Part shown: positions 9,284 to 17,890 of the stretch, piece after piece
How the letters are laid out: the number at the start of each line of letters is the position of its first letter
Numbering within the stretch: position 1 is the first letter of the stretch
Assembly (NCBI RefSeq): GCF_009663685.2
Contig: NZ_RCOG02000006.1
Location: 62,001 to 126,000, forward strand
Reading direction: 5' to 3'
DNA length: 64,000 bases
Source of the DNA: Cupriavidus sp. U2
Lineage (GTDB): Bacteria > Pseudomonadota > Gammaproteobacteria > Burkholderiales > Burkholderiaceae
Translations under genes and position numbers: made by a program
Notes under the pieces: generated by a model
The model's input: the letters and a program-made list of their open reading frames with translations, nothing else
Databases searched by the model: none
What the model was told of the DNA's origin: nothing

Positions 9284-10063
9284 ATGATCCTCAGCCCACC
9301 CTTCCTGCCAACCCTCGACGCCGACTTCATCAAGAACGCCGGCCCCGACCCGCTGATGGATGCGGTCGACAAGTATGAATCGGGCCACAGCGGCATCTAT
9401 CCGATCGCGTTCGATGGCCGCTGGCATTGCGGCACGCATTTGAATCCCCGCAAATATGTACCCGTGCATGCCATCGCGGACGGCGAGGTGGTGGCCTATT
9501 CCGTTCGCCAGAAGGCCATCTCGTGTCATCGCAAAAACCACGAGGGCACGGAGCATCTGGATTCGAATACCGGATTCGTATTGCTCAGGCATACCACCGA
9601 AACCGGTGAAGGCCGGGTCATGACGTTCTACTCGCTGTACATGCATTTGCTGGACCTGGATAACACGCGAAACCGGGTCAAGCCGATGCTGAAAATGCCA
9701 CCGGAAGTCGGATCGGCCACGGTATTGCCCAAGTGGCTGTCATACCCGACCGACGGTGTGCAGGTTCCCGCCAACCTGAAGGTCAATCGGAAGGACATTC
9801 TGGGATATCCAGGCATGTGCCAGGGCCAGCCGCATATCCATTTCGAGATATTCATGACCGAGCCCGATTTTGCGGCCTGGTTTGAACCTTCGATGCATCC
9901 GATACAGCTCGGGATACAGAGCCCGACGACACCGGTCTCGAAAGACTACTGGGGGCACAGCTATTTCGTGATTCCCGGCGGGCAGACGTTCATCAGCCGG
10001 CCACCGGTTCAGAAGGCGCATGCCCATTTTTTCCGGAACTGCAGGCGGGTGCGCTCTGCGTAA
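9284..10063 (+). CDS. M23-peptidase-like N-terminal part of a frameshifted lytic protein
   Basis: 259 residues from MILSPPF, ending at a TAA shortly after a frameshift point. The sequence shows features of LytM/M23 metallopeptidase-like domains: an early HCGTHLNPRKYVPVHAIADGEVV segment, a central YSLYMHL, and the HIHFEIF motif near residue 190. No signal peptide is present. Together with the downstream frame (10021-11631) it reads as one protein of about 780 residues: a peptidoglycan endopeptidase-like domain fused to a GH19-type glycosidase, the layout of secreted antibacterial effectors. Base composition becomes AT-richer downstream, suggesting acquisition. The last about 10 residues are out of frame with the ancestral protein. 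Confidence 0.72.
   Translation: MILSPPFLPTLDADFIKNAGPDPLMDAVDKYESGHSGIYPIAFDGRWHCGTHLNPRKYVPVHAIADGEVVAYSVRQKAISCHRKNHEGTEHLDSNTGFVLLRHTTETGEGRVMTFYSLYMHLLDLDNTRNRVKPMLKMPPEVGSATVLPKWLSYPTDGVQVPANLKVNRKDILGYPGMCQGQPHIHFEIFMTEPDFAAWFEPSMHPIQLGIQSPTTPVSKDYWGHSYFVIPGGQTFISRPPVQKAHAHFFRNCRRVRSA
10027..10033 (+). other. Slippery heptamer T TTT TTC at the frame junction
   Basis: The upstream frame reads CAT TTT TTC CGG and stops at 10063. Slipping back one base gives CAT TTT TTT CCG and continues open for about 1600 nt into the GH19-like half. T TTT TTC fits the X XXY YYZ pattern of -1 frameshift sites. It may equally be a lost T in a T-homopolymer (mutation or sequencing error). Confidence 0.6.
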
Positions 10064-10140
10064 ACTCGCGGCTGTATGTCGAGGCGTATTTTCACAAAGG
10101 GCAACGCTACACGCGCTCCTGGCTGGAAAAGGACGGGAAG

Positions 10141-11631
10141 ATGACCTGTCTGACCGGCCCCAAGCCGGTGGCAGATCCCTACCAGGATTACGAATACGAA
10201 CTGTATAGCCGCGCCACCACTCTTTATCCCGACTGTCCCAGCGATGGCTACGAACTGCTGCGGTTCGGACGCATCCTGAGCGACGAGCCGAAGCTGCCAA
10301 ACGATGCCAGGAAAACATGGGTATCGGTGACGTTCGAGGCAGGCAAGCAGGGATATATCGACATCAACCAAAGTGCCATCCAGAAATTGTCGGACGCGGA
10401 TTTCCCGCGCTTCATGGGCTGGCAGAAGATTGCCGAAGGCAATACGCCGTTCACCGACGACGTGCTGTGCGACCTGGACAGGCTAAAACAGATCGTCCGC
10501 TATGTGGATGAAAGGGACGACCCGGTCGCACGACTGCGACCGGGCTTCGAGCGCGAAGACAGGCTGGCGATTTACATCCGTGAGAACCCCGAAGTGCTTG
10601 TCGAACTGCGCGGCTTTGTCTGTCACGCCCCGAGCGAATGGGATGCCAGCTTAAACGATGTCCGCTACAGGCGGCTCAATGACCCGGATGGATTTTACGG
10701 CCGACGCAAGCAGACGGATCCCGATGGCTACGACCGATTCATCCGATTTCTGACGCAATTGCAGTTTCTGGACAAGACGCCGCTTGGGGCGGGCAAGAAG
10801 TTCTGGTTCTTCCATCCGTTGGCATTTATCCGGCATTTCAGGCGGTGTGGGTGGCTGGCGGATAGTGAAATGAAGAACACGGCTCCTGCTACAGCATTGC
10901 GTCGAGCCGGGTCTCGGTGGGTGTCAGAGCGTGTGCGTCTGGTCTCGGAAGTGATCGGTCTTTTTGGTGCGGAGCTCAACAAGGCGATGCGAAAGTTTGG
11001 TATTCAGACGCCTTTGCGACAGGCGGCATTTCTAGGCAATGCCATGCAAGAGACGCAGTGGTTCTTGCATCTTGAAGAAGATGGGGGGGAGGGCCAACGC
11101 TATTCCCCATGGTTCGGTCGCGGCTTTCTACAACTTACGTGGCCTGATAATTACATCAAGTACTGGAGGTTTCTCGGGAGGGACATTGACCAGGCAGTGG
11201 TGAACCGGCTGCGCGCGGCCGCCGATAAAGCGCATCGTGAGCGAAATAACGCGGCATTGATGGCAGCGGAAAAACATTTACCGCCGGAGATCGGGGAATG
11301 GAGGCGCTGGGTAGCACGTGATCCCGTTGATGCAGCAGACAGCGCAGGTGCATATTGGGCGTGGTCGAAAGCAGCCGTGCCAGCCGATCAATTTCCACGG
11401 TTTCAGCGCGAAACCCGACGGGTCGGGAATTTACAGATGCCCTACTACAGCAGTGATTCTTTCGGCAGAGTAGCTGCGACCGTCAACGTGGGACATGCAT
11501 CCAGCAGATTTTCGCTTATCAACGGTATTGAGGCCCGCTTTCAGGCTTATGCCGCCGCCCTCTTCACGCTGGCCGACGGTATCCGCATCTCAAGCCTGGA
11601 CGGTCATCCGGACGGGGGTGGCGACTTATGA
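10141..11631 (+). CDS. GH19/lysozyme-like C-terminal part of the frameshifted lytic protein
   Basis: 496 residues from the first ATG; the same frame is open back past 10021, reading CPFFPELQAGALCVNSR just after the slip site, so it is the continuation of the M23-like protein. The last 220 residues contain AAFLGNAMQETQWF followed by the WFGRGFLQLTWPDNYIKY block, matching GH19 chitinase/endolysin folds, with the Glu of QETQ a plausible catalytic acid. It should cleave peptidoglycan or chitin-like glycans. The stop TGA overlaps ATG at 11628 of the first immunity-like gene. If translated alone, ATG 10141 has GGACGGGAAG upstream. Codon use and GC are lower than in neighbours. Confidence 0.75.
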   Translation: MTCLTGPKPVADPYQDYEYELYSRATTLYPDCPSDGYELLRFGRILSDEPKLPNDARKTWVSVTFEAGKQGYIDINQSAIQKLSDADFPRFMGWQKIAEGNTPFTDDVLCDLDRLKQIVRYVDERDDPVARLRPGFEREDRLAIYIRENPEVLVELRGFVCHAPSEWDASLNDVRYRRLNDPDGFYGRRKQTDPDGYDRFIRFLTQLQFLDKTPLGAGKKFWFFHPLAFIRHFRRCGWLADSEMKNTAPATALRRAGSRWVSERVRLVSEVIGLFGAELNKAMRKFGIQTPLRQAAFLGNAMQETQWFLHLEEDGGEGQRYSPWFGRGFLQLTWPDNYIKYWRFLGRDIDQAVVNRLRAAADKAHRERNNAALMAAEKHLPPEIGEWRRWVARDPVDAADSAGAYWAWSKAAVPADQFPRFQRETRRVGNLQMPYYSSDSFGRVAATVNVGHASSRFSLINGIEARFQAYAAALFTLADGIRISSLDGHPDGGGDL

Positions 11632-11645
11632 GAGGACAAAATCCG

Positions 11646-12308
11646 ATGATCAAGTTCAATATGATCTTCATCCTCATTTCCATGCTATGTGAGTTGCTTT
11701 TCGGAAACATCGCTATGGCGGAAATTTCGCGTGAAAGCTCTGCGAAGAATAATGATTCAAACGTGCGTGTCATTGGTCCATGTCGATTCCGCATGGCAGA
11801 TTTGTTCGGTGGGAGACTTGCGACCCGCAAAGATAAGGTAGGGGCATATTTCCTTCCATGGGTGGGTCCGCAGAGGTTTAGATCAGAAGGTTTTTCGTTG
11901 TTTTGCGTAAAGGCGACCGACGTAAAAATCGCTATTTTACTGGACGGAAAACTGATCGACGGTCGTTGGTGGAGGTGCAGTTCATACCCCTGTACGGAAA
12001 TGGAGCCCTATGAAAAGGAGGCGAATGCGGAGACGGTGCCTCTGAAAGGTCGCAACTGGCAGGGTATCGCCAATACAGCGGACGACACGACAGGAGACGA
12101 GCGGTGGCGAGCGCGCTGGTTCCGCTTTTGTTTGATCCATGAAAAAAATGCCTTGTGTGGGCGCGTTCCGGTCAAACGGTTGTCAAATCCAAAAGGCAGA
12201 GACGATCTGCCGCGAATCAAGGCGATTTTGGAATCCGTGGAGTTTGTAGATCCTGTCGATTTGCCGACGCCAGGTATCGATGACGCGCCGGCGTTGCCCG
12301 CCAGGTAG
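11646..12308 (+). CDS. Secreted Cys-rich protein, candidate immunity protein, copy 1
   Basis: About 220 residues. The signal peptide MIKFNMIFILISMLCELLF ends at NIAMA-EIS, so the mature part should be periplasmic. It has paired cysteines in GPCRFRM, FCVKA, WWRCSSYPCTEM and FCLIHEKNALCGR, suggesting disulfides. No known family was recognised. An ATG at 11628 overlaps the lytic gene stop, but AGAGGA nine nt before 11646 favours the later start. Position directly after a peptidoglycan-lytic gene, export to the periplasm and tandem duplication all fit an immunity protein protecting the producer's wall; this is inference from context. Confidence 0.75.
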   Translation: MIKFNMIFILISMLCELLFGNIAMAEISRESSAKNNDSNVRVIGPCRFRMADLFGGRLATRKDKVGAYFLPWVGPQRFRSEGFSLFCVKATDVKIAILLDGKLIDGRWWRCSSYPCTEMEPYEKEANAETVPLKGRNWQGIANTADDTTGDERWRARWFRFCLIHEKNALCGRVPVKRLSNPKGRDDLPRIKAILESVEFVDPVDLPTPGIDDAPALPAR

Positions 12309-12358
12309 GCCTGGACGGTCATCCGGACGGGTGGCGACTTATGAGACGACAAAATCCG

Positions 12359-13027
12359 ATGATCAAGTTGAATATGAAGTTCATCCTCATTTCCGTGCTA
12401 TGTGAGTTGCTTTTCGGAAACATCGCTATGGCGGAAATCTCGCATGAAAGCTCTGCGAATAACAGTTATGCAAACGTGCGTGTCGTTGGTCCATGTCGAT
12501 TCCGCATGGAAGATTTGTTCGGGGGGAGACTTGCGACCTACAAAGATAAAGAAGGGATTTATTTTCTTCCATGGGTGGGTCCGCAGAGGTTTAAATCGGG
12601 AAGTTTTTCGTTGTCTTGCGTAAAGGCGACCGACGAAAAAATCGCTATTTATCTGGACGGAAAACTGATCGACGGTCGTTGGTGGAGGTGCAGTTCATAC
12701 CCCTGTACGGAAATGGAGCCCTATGAAAAGAAGGCGAATGCGAAGACGGTGCCTCTGAAAGGTCGCAACTGGCTGGGAATCGCATATACAGCGGACGACA
12801 CGACAGGAGACGAGCGGAAGCGAGCGCGCAGGTTCCGCTTTTGTTTGGTCCATGAGAAAAATGCCTTGTGTGGGCGCATTCCGGTCCAATGGTTGTCAAA
12901 TCCAAAAGGCAGAGACGATCTTCCGCGAATCAAGGCGATTTTGGAATCCGTGGAATTTGTAGATCCTGTCGATTTGCCGACGACAAGTACCGATGGCCCG
13001 CCGGCGGTGGTAACGGAAGGCAGATAA
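12359..13027 (+). CDS. Secreted Cys-rich protein, candidate immunity protein, copy 2
   Basis: About 222 residues and near-identical to the preceding protein, with the same signal peptide and the same cysteines. Differences cluster in the mature domain: KDKEGIYFLPWVG for KDKVGAYFLPWVG, SFSLSC for GFSLFC, and a different C-terminal tail. The Shine-Dalgarno AGAGGA of copy 1 has become AGACGA, so translation may be weaker or depend on the upstream gene. A diverged second copy could broaden protection to a variant toxin. GC is lower than in flanking genes. Confidence 0.75.
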   Translation: MIKLNMKFILISVLCELLFGNIAMAEISHESSANNSYANVRVVGPCRFRMEDLFGGRLATYKDKEGIYFLPWVGPQRFKSGSFSLSCVKATDEKIAIYLDGKLIDGRWWRCSSYPCTEMEPYEKKANAKTVPLKGRNWLGIAYTADDTTGDERKRARRFRFCLVHEKNALCGRIPVQWLSNPKGRDDLPRIKAILESVEFVDPVDLPTTSTDGPPAVVTEGR

Positions 13028-13070
13028 TGCCCGCGGAGCCATTCGCAAATACCAGGTCTCGGCAAAGTCG

Positions 13071-13409
13071 CTATTCGCCTCCATCCATCAACACAATCGT
13101 CAACAGCACCGACGCATCCGTCACGGCCTTTACGTCGTGCCGGACGTTGCCGGCCAGGTAGATCAGGTCGCCTGGTTTCAGGCGTTGCGAGCCGTGGTCC
13201 AGCGCGATTTCGATTTCTCCCTCGATGCACTGGATAGTCAGCGGGCCGGCCACGGCGTGTGGGGGCAACTGTTTACCTGCCAGCATCACCAGGCGGGCCA
13301 CTTCCATGTGCGGGGCCTTGAATAGCGCGGTGGTGGGGGTGTTCTTGAGGTTGGCGCCCAGCGGTAGCACGCTGGCGGTCTGGCCGGAAGACAGGTGGGG
13401 AATCGACAT
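13071..13409 (-). CDS. Small single-domain cupin protein
   Basis: 112 residues forming one cupin barrel: LPPHAVAGPLTIQCIEGEIEI (motif 1 region) and LKPGDLIYLAGNVRHDVKAV (motif 2). The usual metal-binding set is incomplete: H in PPHAV and H in RHDV are visible, but the second motif-1 His/Glu is poorly matched. Function is unknown; such proteins often bind a small ligand or metal. It is convergent with the immunity-like gene and has no obvious operon partner. Confidence 0.8.
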   Translation of the reverse strand: MSIPHLSSGQTASVLPLGANLKNTPTTALFKAPHMEVARLVMLAGKQLPPHAVAGPLTIQCIEGEIEIALDHGSQRLKPGDLIYLAGNVRHDVKAVTDASVLLTIVLMDGGE

Positions 13410-13661
13410 GGCTTCGCTCGCTGACTGGGGGTTGGATAGTGCTACAGCCGCGCCTTCCTGCGCACGGCAGTTTCAGTCTATGGCCAAATCGCCTGCCAGG
13501 CACAGGGCGGCAGCGCGCGAATGTGGCGCAGGCAGCGTATGTCGCCCCGGGGTGGCTTGACGGTGGGCGAGGCACGTCGGCGAAGGGCGGTCTGACGGGC
13601 CGCGTCGCGCCGGCGTTGAGCCGTCGGACGCGCCCCGCCAGTGATACCCCGCTACTGCTGC

Positions 13662-14060
13662 TCAGGCCAGCGCGCCGTCGGTGTAGACGTCAATCGTGCG
13701 CGAGGGCTCGGCGGATACGCCGCTGCGATCCATGCCGGCCAGCGCGCCGTCGGTGTAGACGTCGATCGTACGTGAGGGCTCGGCCGATACGCCCCGGATG
13801 TCCATCCCTGACAGGGAACGGTCGTTGTCGATTTCGCGCGTGGTTGGGGCCACGACACGTGCGCCTTCGCTGAACGTGTCAAATCGGCCGGTTCGCGCGC
13901 CGTCGGTGAAGACATCGCGCGCATCCATTCGGAAGCTGTAGCCGTACCTGTCGCCAGCATGGGTGCTGTCGTGCGGGCCCGAGGCCTGGGCGCCGCCTGC
14001 CGCCAGGCCGAGCGCCAGGGCAGTGGTGGAGAGAAGGGAAATGGTGAATCTGCGTGACAT
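13662..14060 (-). CDS. Secreted DGAR-repeat protein, short paralogue
   Basis: 132 residues with a signal peptide (MSRRFTISLLS, AGGAQA cleavage). The mature part has DVFTDGAR, DTFSEGAR and two DVYTDGALA units, plus MDIRGVSAEPSR and MDRSGVSAEPSR. These are the same two repeat types as in the 203-residue protein at 7320-7931, so the two are paralogues of one unnamed family. The last two repeats are a near-exact 72-bp tandem duplication. GGAG precedes the ATG. It stands alone on the minus strand between the cupin and the Lrp-type regulator. Confidence 0.8.
   Translation of the reverse strand: MSRRFTISLLSTTALALGLAAGGAQASGPHDSTHAGDRYGYSFRMDARDVFTDGARTGRFDTFSEGARVVAPTTREIDNDRSLSGMDIRGVSAEPSRTIDVYTDGALAGMDRSGVSAEPSRTIDVYTDGALA
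13668..13811 (-). repeat. Two 72-bp tandem repeats (24-residue units)
   Basis: 13668-13739 and 13740-13811 are near-identical direct copies, each encoding GMD(R/I)xGVSAEPSRTIDVYTDGALA within the DGAR paralogue. They show that this family grows by in-frame unit duplication. Confidence 0.85.
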
Positions 14061-14297
14061 GACAAAACTCCAAAGGCAGGTGAAACACAACGGAACGCCG
14101 CGTGGCGTTCTTCTGCTATTACGCAGTTCCCGTACCAGTGGATGCGAGGGGCCGAATGTGGCGGGGCTGCCGCGCCTGGGCTGAAAATCGCCATCGAACG
14201 TTGGCCGCGCGCCAACACCGCGCCAGGCTGCTGGCGGCCGGCAGCAAACAGTTCGTTGCGGGGTGAGGTCGTGCGGTGTCTGGGCGGCGGTTATGAA

Positions 14298-14792
14298 TCA
14301 GGGCGCGTTTGCCGCGCGGTCCGCGGTGACCGGCGGGTTGGCCGCGAACCGGGCGCAATGCGTCGAGAAGAACGTCCGCACGTTGCGTACGTTGCTGGCG
14401 CCCCGGAACAGGCGCCGCGCGAAGGCGTCGTAGGCGGCCATGTCGCGCAATGCCACCATTACCACGAAATCCGGCCCCGGCGAGACGCGGTAGCACTGTG
14501 TCACCGCCGGTTCCGCGCAGACCTGGTTTTCGAACGCCGCGTAGTCTTCGGCCGTCTGCCGATCGAGCGTCACTTCGATGATGGCCGTCAGTGCCTGGCC
14601 GACCTTTTCGGCGTCCAGCACGGCGATCTCGCGGGCGATCACGCCGGTCTCGCGCAAGCGACGTACGCGCCGCATGGTGGTGGGCGCGGATGCGTAGACG
14701 CGCGCCGCCAGTTCGACATTGGTCAGCGAGGCATCGGCTTGCATGACCTGCAGGATCCGCAGATCGAGGTCATCGAGGGGGGTGGACGTCAT
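14298..14792 (-). CDS. Lrp/AsnC-family transcriptional regulator
   Basis: 164 residues. The N-terminal helix-turn-helix (LDDLDLRILQVMQADASLTNVELAARVYASAPTTMRRVRRL in parts) and the C-terminal AsnC ligand-binding domain with VTQCYRVSPGPDFVVMVALRDMAAYDAF are typical of the feast/famine regulators. It is divergent from glmS with a 152-bp intergenic region, so it probably controls itself and this glmS copy, perhaps in response to an amino acid. The intergenic stretch is AT-rich (about 14805-14880), consistent with a promoter. Confidence 0.92.
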   Translation of the reverse strand: MTSTPLDDLDLRILQVMQADASLTNVELAARVYASAPTTMRRVRRLRETGVIAREIAVLDAEKVGQALTAIIEVTLDRQTAEDYAAFENQVCAEPAVTQCYRVSPGPDFVVMVALRDMAAYDAFARRLFRGASNVRNVRTFFSTHCARFAANPPVTADRAANAP

Positions 14793-14944
14793 GGCCGTAG
14801 AGAGTGAAATAAAATTTCAGACATATCGTACGCCAACCAAAAACATCACATATGGAATATTTTCGAAAGAAAATTTCATGACGGGCGGCCTACCATCCGG
14901 TCCATCGCATCAAATCGATGTGGGATACCGAAACCGGAGGGTCT

Positions 14945-16774
14945 ATGTGCGGAATTGTGGGCGCGGTGGCGCAGCGCGATATCGTTGGAGAACTGGTCGA
15001 TGGCCTGAAGCGGCTGGAATATCGCGGCTACGACTCATGCGGCGTGGCCGCGTTGCGGGGCGGGCGGCTGGTGCGGTCGCGCAGCGTGGACCGTGTGGCG
15101 GCGCTGCAGCGTGACGTGGCCGATCAGGGCATCGACGGCTATACCGGGATTGCTCACACGCGCTGGGCCACGCATGGCAAGCCGGTCACGGCCAACGCCC
15201 ACCCGCACTTCTCGCCGAACGATCGCGCACCGCGTATCGCGCTGTCCCACAACGGCATCATCGAAAACCACGAGGCCCTGCGCGGCGAACTGGAAGCCCA
15301 CGGCTACGAATTCGCCAGCCAGACCGACAGCGAGGTGATCGCGCACCTGGTGGACCATCTCTACAACGGCGACCTGTTCGACGCGGTGCGCGAGGCCGTC
15401 CGGCGGCTACGCGGCAGCTATGCGATTGCCGTGCTGTGCCGCGACGAGCCTCACCGGCTGGTGGGCGCCCGGCACGGCATGCCGCTGGTGGTGGGTATTG
15501 GCGAAGGCGAGAACTATCTGGCGTCCGATGCCATCGCAGTGGCCGCGGTCACGAACCGAATCGTCTATCTGGAGGACGGCGACGTGGCTGACGTGCAGAT
15601 GCATCGCCACTGGATCGTCGATGTTGCCGGCCAGCGTGTGGAGCGTGCCGTGCATACGGTAGCCGCGCACAGCGCGGCGGCCGATCTGGGGCTGTACCAG
15701 CACTACATGCAGAAGGAGATTTTCGAGCAGCCGCGCGCCGTGGTCGACACGCTGCAGGACATCACATCGATCATGCCCGAGCTGTTTGGCGACGGCGCGT
15801 ATCGGCAGCTCGAAACGGTGGATGCCGTGCTGCTGCTGGCGTGTGGCGGCAGCTATCACGCGGCACTGACCGCCAGCTACTGGATCGAACGGCTGGCCAA
15901 CCTGCCGGTGCGGGTGGAAATCGCCAGCGAGTATCGCTATCGCGACGGATTCAGCAATCCGAACATGCTGGTAGTGGCGGTGTCGCAAAGCGGTGAGACC
16001 GCCGATGTGCTCGGCGCCGTGCAGGCGGCGCGCGAGCGCGGCATGCATCGCACGCTGGCCATCTGCAACGTGGCCACCAGCGCCCTGGTGCGTGCCTGCG
16101 CGATGCAGTTCATCACGCGGGCAGGTGTGGAAATCGGCGTGGCTTCCACGAAGGCATTCACCGCGCAACTGGTGGCGCTGTTCCTGCTGGCGCTGACGCT
16201 GGCGCAGATGCGTGGCCGCCTGTCCGACGCCGAAGAGCAAGAACACCTGCGCGCGCTGCGGCACCTGCCCGACGCACTGAGTCGCGTGCTGGCGCTGGAG
16301 CCGCATTTCATCGGCTGGGCCGATCAGCTGACCCGCAAGGAGAACATCCTGTTCCTGGGACGTGGCATGCACTATCCGATAGCCCTGGAAGGCGCGCTGA
16401 AGATGAAGGAGATCTCCTACATCCACGCGGAGGGCTACGCGGCGGGCGAACTCAAGCACGGGCCGCTGGCCCTGATCAGCGACCAGATGCCCGTGGTGGC
16501 CGTGGCGCCCAATGACAGCCTGCTCGAAAAGCTGAAGTCGAACATGCACGAGGTACACGCACGCAACGGCAAGCTCTATGTGTTCGCCGATATCGACTGC
16601 GCACTGCAGCCGGGCGAGGGCCTCGAAATCATCCGGCTCACCGAGCATTACGGGCTGCTATCGCCCATCGTCCACACCATTCCGATGCAGTTGCTGGCGT
16701 ATCACACCGCGCTGGCGCGTGGCACCGATATCGACAAGCCACGCAACCTGGCCAAGTCGGTCACGGTGGAGTGA
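14945..16774 (+). CDS. glmS: Glutamine-fructose-6-phosphate aminotransferase
   Basis: 609 residues, the standard length. The enzyme makes glucosamine-6-phosphate from fructose-6-phosphate and glutamine, the entry to cell-wall amino-sugar synthesis. The catalytic Cys2 follows the initiator Met in MCGIVGAV. The glutaminase domain has [11 protein letters not shown], and two SIS sugar-isomerase domains carry [36 protein letters not shown], the [13 protein letters not shown] motif and the C-terminal [18 protein letters not shown] precedes the ATG; an in-frame upstream ATG at 14918 lacks conservation. The linked Lrp-type regulator suggests it may be an inducible second copy rather than the housekeeping gene. 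Confidence 0.96.
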   Translation: MCGIVGAVAQRDIVGELVDGLKRLEYRGYDSCGVAALRGGRLVRSRSVDRVAALQRDVADQGIDGYTGIAHTRWATHGKPVTANAHPHFSPNDRAPRIALSHNGIIENHEALRGELEAHGYEFASQTDSEVIAHLVDHLYNGDLFDAVREAVRRLRGSYAIAVLCRDEPHRLVGARHGMPLVVGIGEGENYLASDAIAVAAVTNRIVYLEDGDVADVQMHRHWIVDVAGQRVERAVHTVAAHSAAADLGLYQHYMQKEIFEQPRAVVDTLQDITSIMPELFGDGAYRQLETVDAVLLLACGGSYHAALTASYWIERLANLPVRVEIASEYRYRDGFSNPNMLVVAVSQSGETADVLGAVQAARERGMHRTLAICNVATSALVRACAMQFITRAGVEIGVASTKAFTAQLVALFLLALTLAQMRGRLSDAEEQEHLRALRHLPDALSRVLALEPHFIGWADQLTRKENILFLGRGMHYPIALEGALKMKEISYIHAEGYAAGELKHGPLALISDQMPVVAVAPNDSLLEKLKSNMHEVHARNGKLYVFADIDCALQPGEGLEIIRLTEHYGLLSPIVHTIPMQLLAYHTALARGTDIDKPRNLAKSVTVE

Positions 16775-16796
16775 ACGCCGCGGGAGAAAAAAAGAA

Positions 16797-16820
16797 GCGC
16801 CCCTCCGGGAGAGCGGGCGC
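16797..16820. terminator. Possible hairpin after glmS
   Basis: GCGCCC (16797-16802) pairs with GGGCGC (16815-16820), 22 nt after the glmS stop. The A-run lies 5' (16787-16793), so the T-tract required for intrinsic termination would be on the minus strand. Its role for glmS is uncertain. Confidence 0.4.
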
Positions 16821-17057
16821 CATGGATCAAGGGAGGCCCGACAGGTCTGGACCGCCGGGCGCATAAGTAATCTAGGTCAGAAATGGAGGTGTCAGTCGGT
16901 ACGGAAAGCACCCGTTCCGGACGCGGCGCCGCGTTGTAAACGCCGGTTTTGTGAACATCGACGTTGGCTGACGCAGTTGTCAGACCCCGGCCGACTACCG
17001 CGCCAGCCATTTTGGGTGAATAAGTAAGACATGTGACAGACACCCATGGAGACCGAA

Positions 17058-17282
17058 ATGAGCGGCAAGGACGTACACGTGGTGCCGGCCCCGGATGGCT
17101 GGGCCGTGGAAGAGGCCAAAAGTCCGGCGGGCCGGAAGCTGTTTGCCACGCAGGAGGATGCCATCGCAGTGGCTACCGAGATGGCCCGGCAGAACCAGGT
17201 CGAACTGTTTATTCACGGCCGGGACGGCCAGATCCGGGCGCGCAATTCGTTCGGGCACGATCCCAGGTCGATCCGGGGCTGA
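17058..17282 (+). CDS. DUF2188 small protein
   Basis: 74 residues from MSGKDVHVVPAPDGWAVEEA; an earlier ATG at 17046 lacks a ribosome-binding site, whereas GGAG lies 7 nt before 17058. The pattern VHVVP..GWAV...... A..A..TQEDAIAVA.EMAR...VELFIHGRDGQIRARNSFGHDPRS matches DUF2188, small cytoplasmic proteins often seen next to general-stress genes. No enzymatic motif is present. It lies 26 nt before a DUF421 membrane protein on the same strand. Confidence 0.85.
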   Translation: MSGKDVHVVPAPDGWAVEEAKSPAGRKLFATQEDAIAVATEMARQNQVELFIHGRDGQIRARNSFGHDPRSIRG

Positions 17283-17308
17283 ACGCTGCGGGCGGGGCGG
17301 GGTCCTTC

Positions 17309-17890
17309 ATGGAGGCGGCATTCGAGGCCGCATTCGGCGTGGGCCGGGAGCTCGCGTGGTATCAGATGTCCGCGCGTGCGGCGCTGGTCTTCCTGGCGAC
17401 ATGGCTGTTGCTGCGCGCAGCAGGCCGACGGACCTTCGCCCAGAAAACCGCGTTCGACCTCTGCATCATGCTGCTGCTGGGCGCGATCCTGTCGCGCGCG
17501 GTGGCGGGCGCCAGCCCGATCCTGGGCACGCTGGCGGCGGCGGCCGTGCTGGTCTTCATGCATCGCCTGGTCTGCATGCTGTCCGCGACATGGCCGGCGA
17601 TTGACCGTGTCGTCAGCGGCCGGCCGATCGTGCTGGTGAAGGACGGCCGAGAGGATCGCCAGGCCCGCAGGCGTGCCATGCTCAGTGACGAAGATCTCGA
17701 CGCCAACGCCAGGGCGAAGTTGCACACCCCGGGCTGGGACGACCAGCGGCACGGGCGCGGTGATAAGCAATGGGATGTCGTGCTCGAACGGGACGGGCAG
17801 ATATCGTTTGTCGAACACCCCGGCCCGCCGCGCCACGACGCGCCACGGCCCACGCACCCCCGAACGGAGGACGCCCATGCACCCGGCTGA
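17309..17890 (+). CDS. DUF421 (YetF-like) membrane protein
   Basis: 193 residues. Three N-terminal membrane helices (about 15-90) contain RAALVFLATWLLLRAAGRRTFAQKTAFDL, the conserved DUF421 core where GRRTF.Q.T.FDL is diagnostic. A short cytoplasmic domain follows with RPIVLVKDG and WDVVLERDGQISFV. Family function is unknown, though members are linked to stress and sporulation. It overlaps the next gene by 14 nt, so DUF2188, DUF421 and the CinA-type amidase form one transcription unit. Confidence 0.87.
   Translation: MEAAFEAAFGVGRELAWYQMSARAALVFLATWLLLRAAGRRTFAQKTAFDLCIMLLLGAILSRAVAGASPILGTLAAAAVLVFMHRLVCMLSATWPAIDRVVSGRPIVLVKDGREDRQARRRAMLSDEDLDANARAKLHTPGWDDQRHGRGDKQWDVVLERDGQISFVEHPGPPRHDAPRPTHPRTEDAHAPG

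Larger units (their letters stand above)
11594..13027 (+). repeat. Tandem duplication of the immunity-like gene, including the effector 3' end
   Basis: The sequence from GCCTGGACGGTCATCCGG (11594) to the end of the first small gene recurs from 12309, offset 715 then 713 nt because GGGGG became GGG. The second copy therefore begins with a non-coding remnant of the lytic gene's last codons. The copies differ by scattered substitutions, so the duplication is recent but not brand-new. Confidence 0.9.

Noticed and set aside
9284..11631. A complete T6SS or phage lysis cassette
   Set aside because: No vgrG, hcp, PAAR, holin or spanin gene flanks the lytic gene; only the lytic frames and two small secreted proteins are present.
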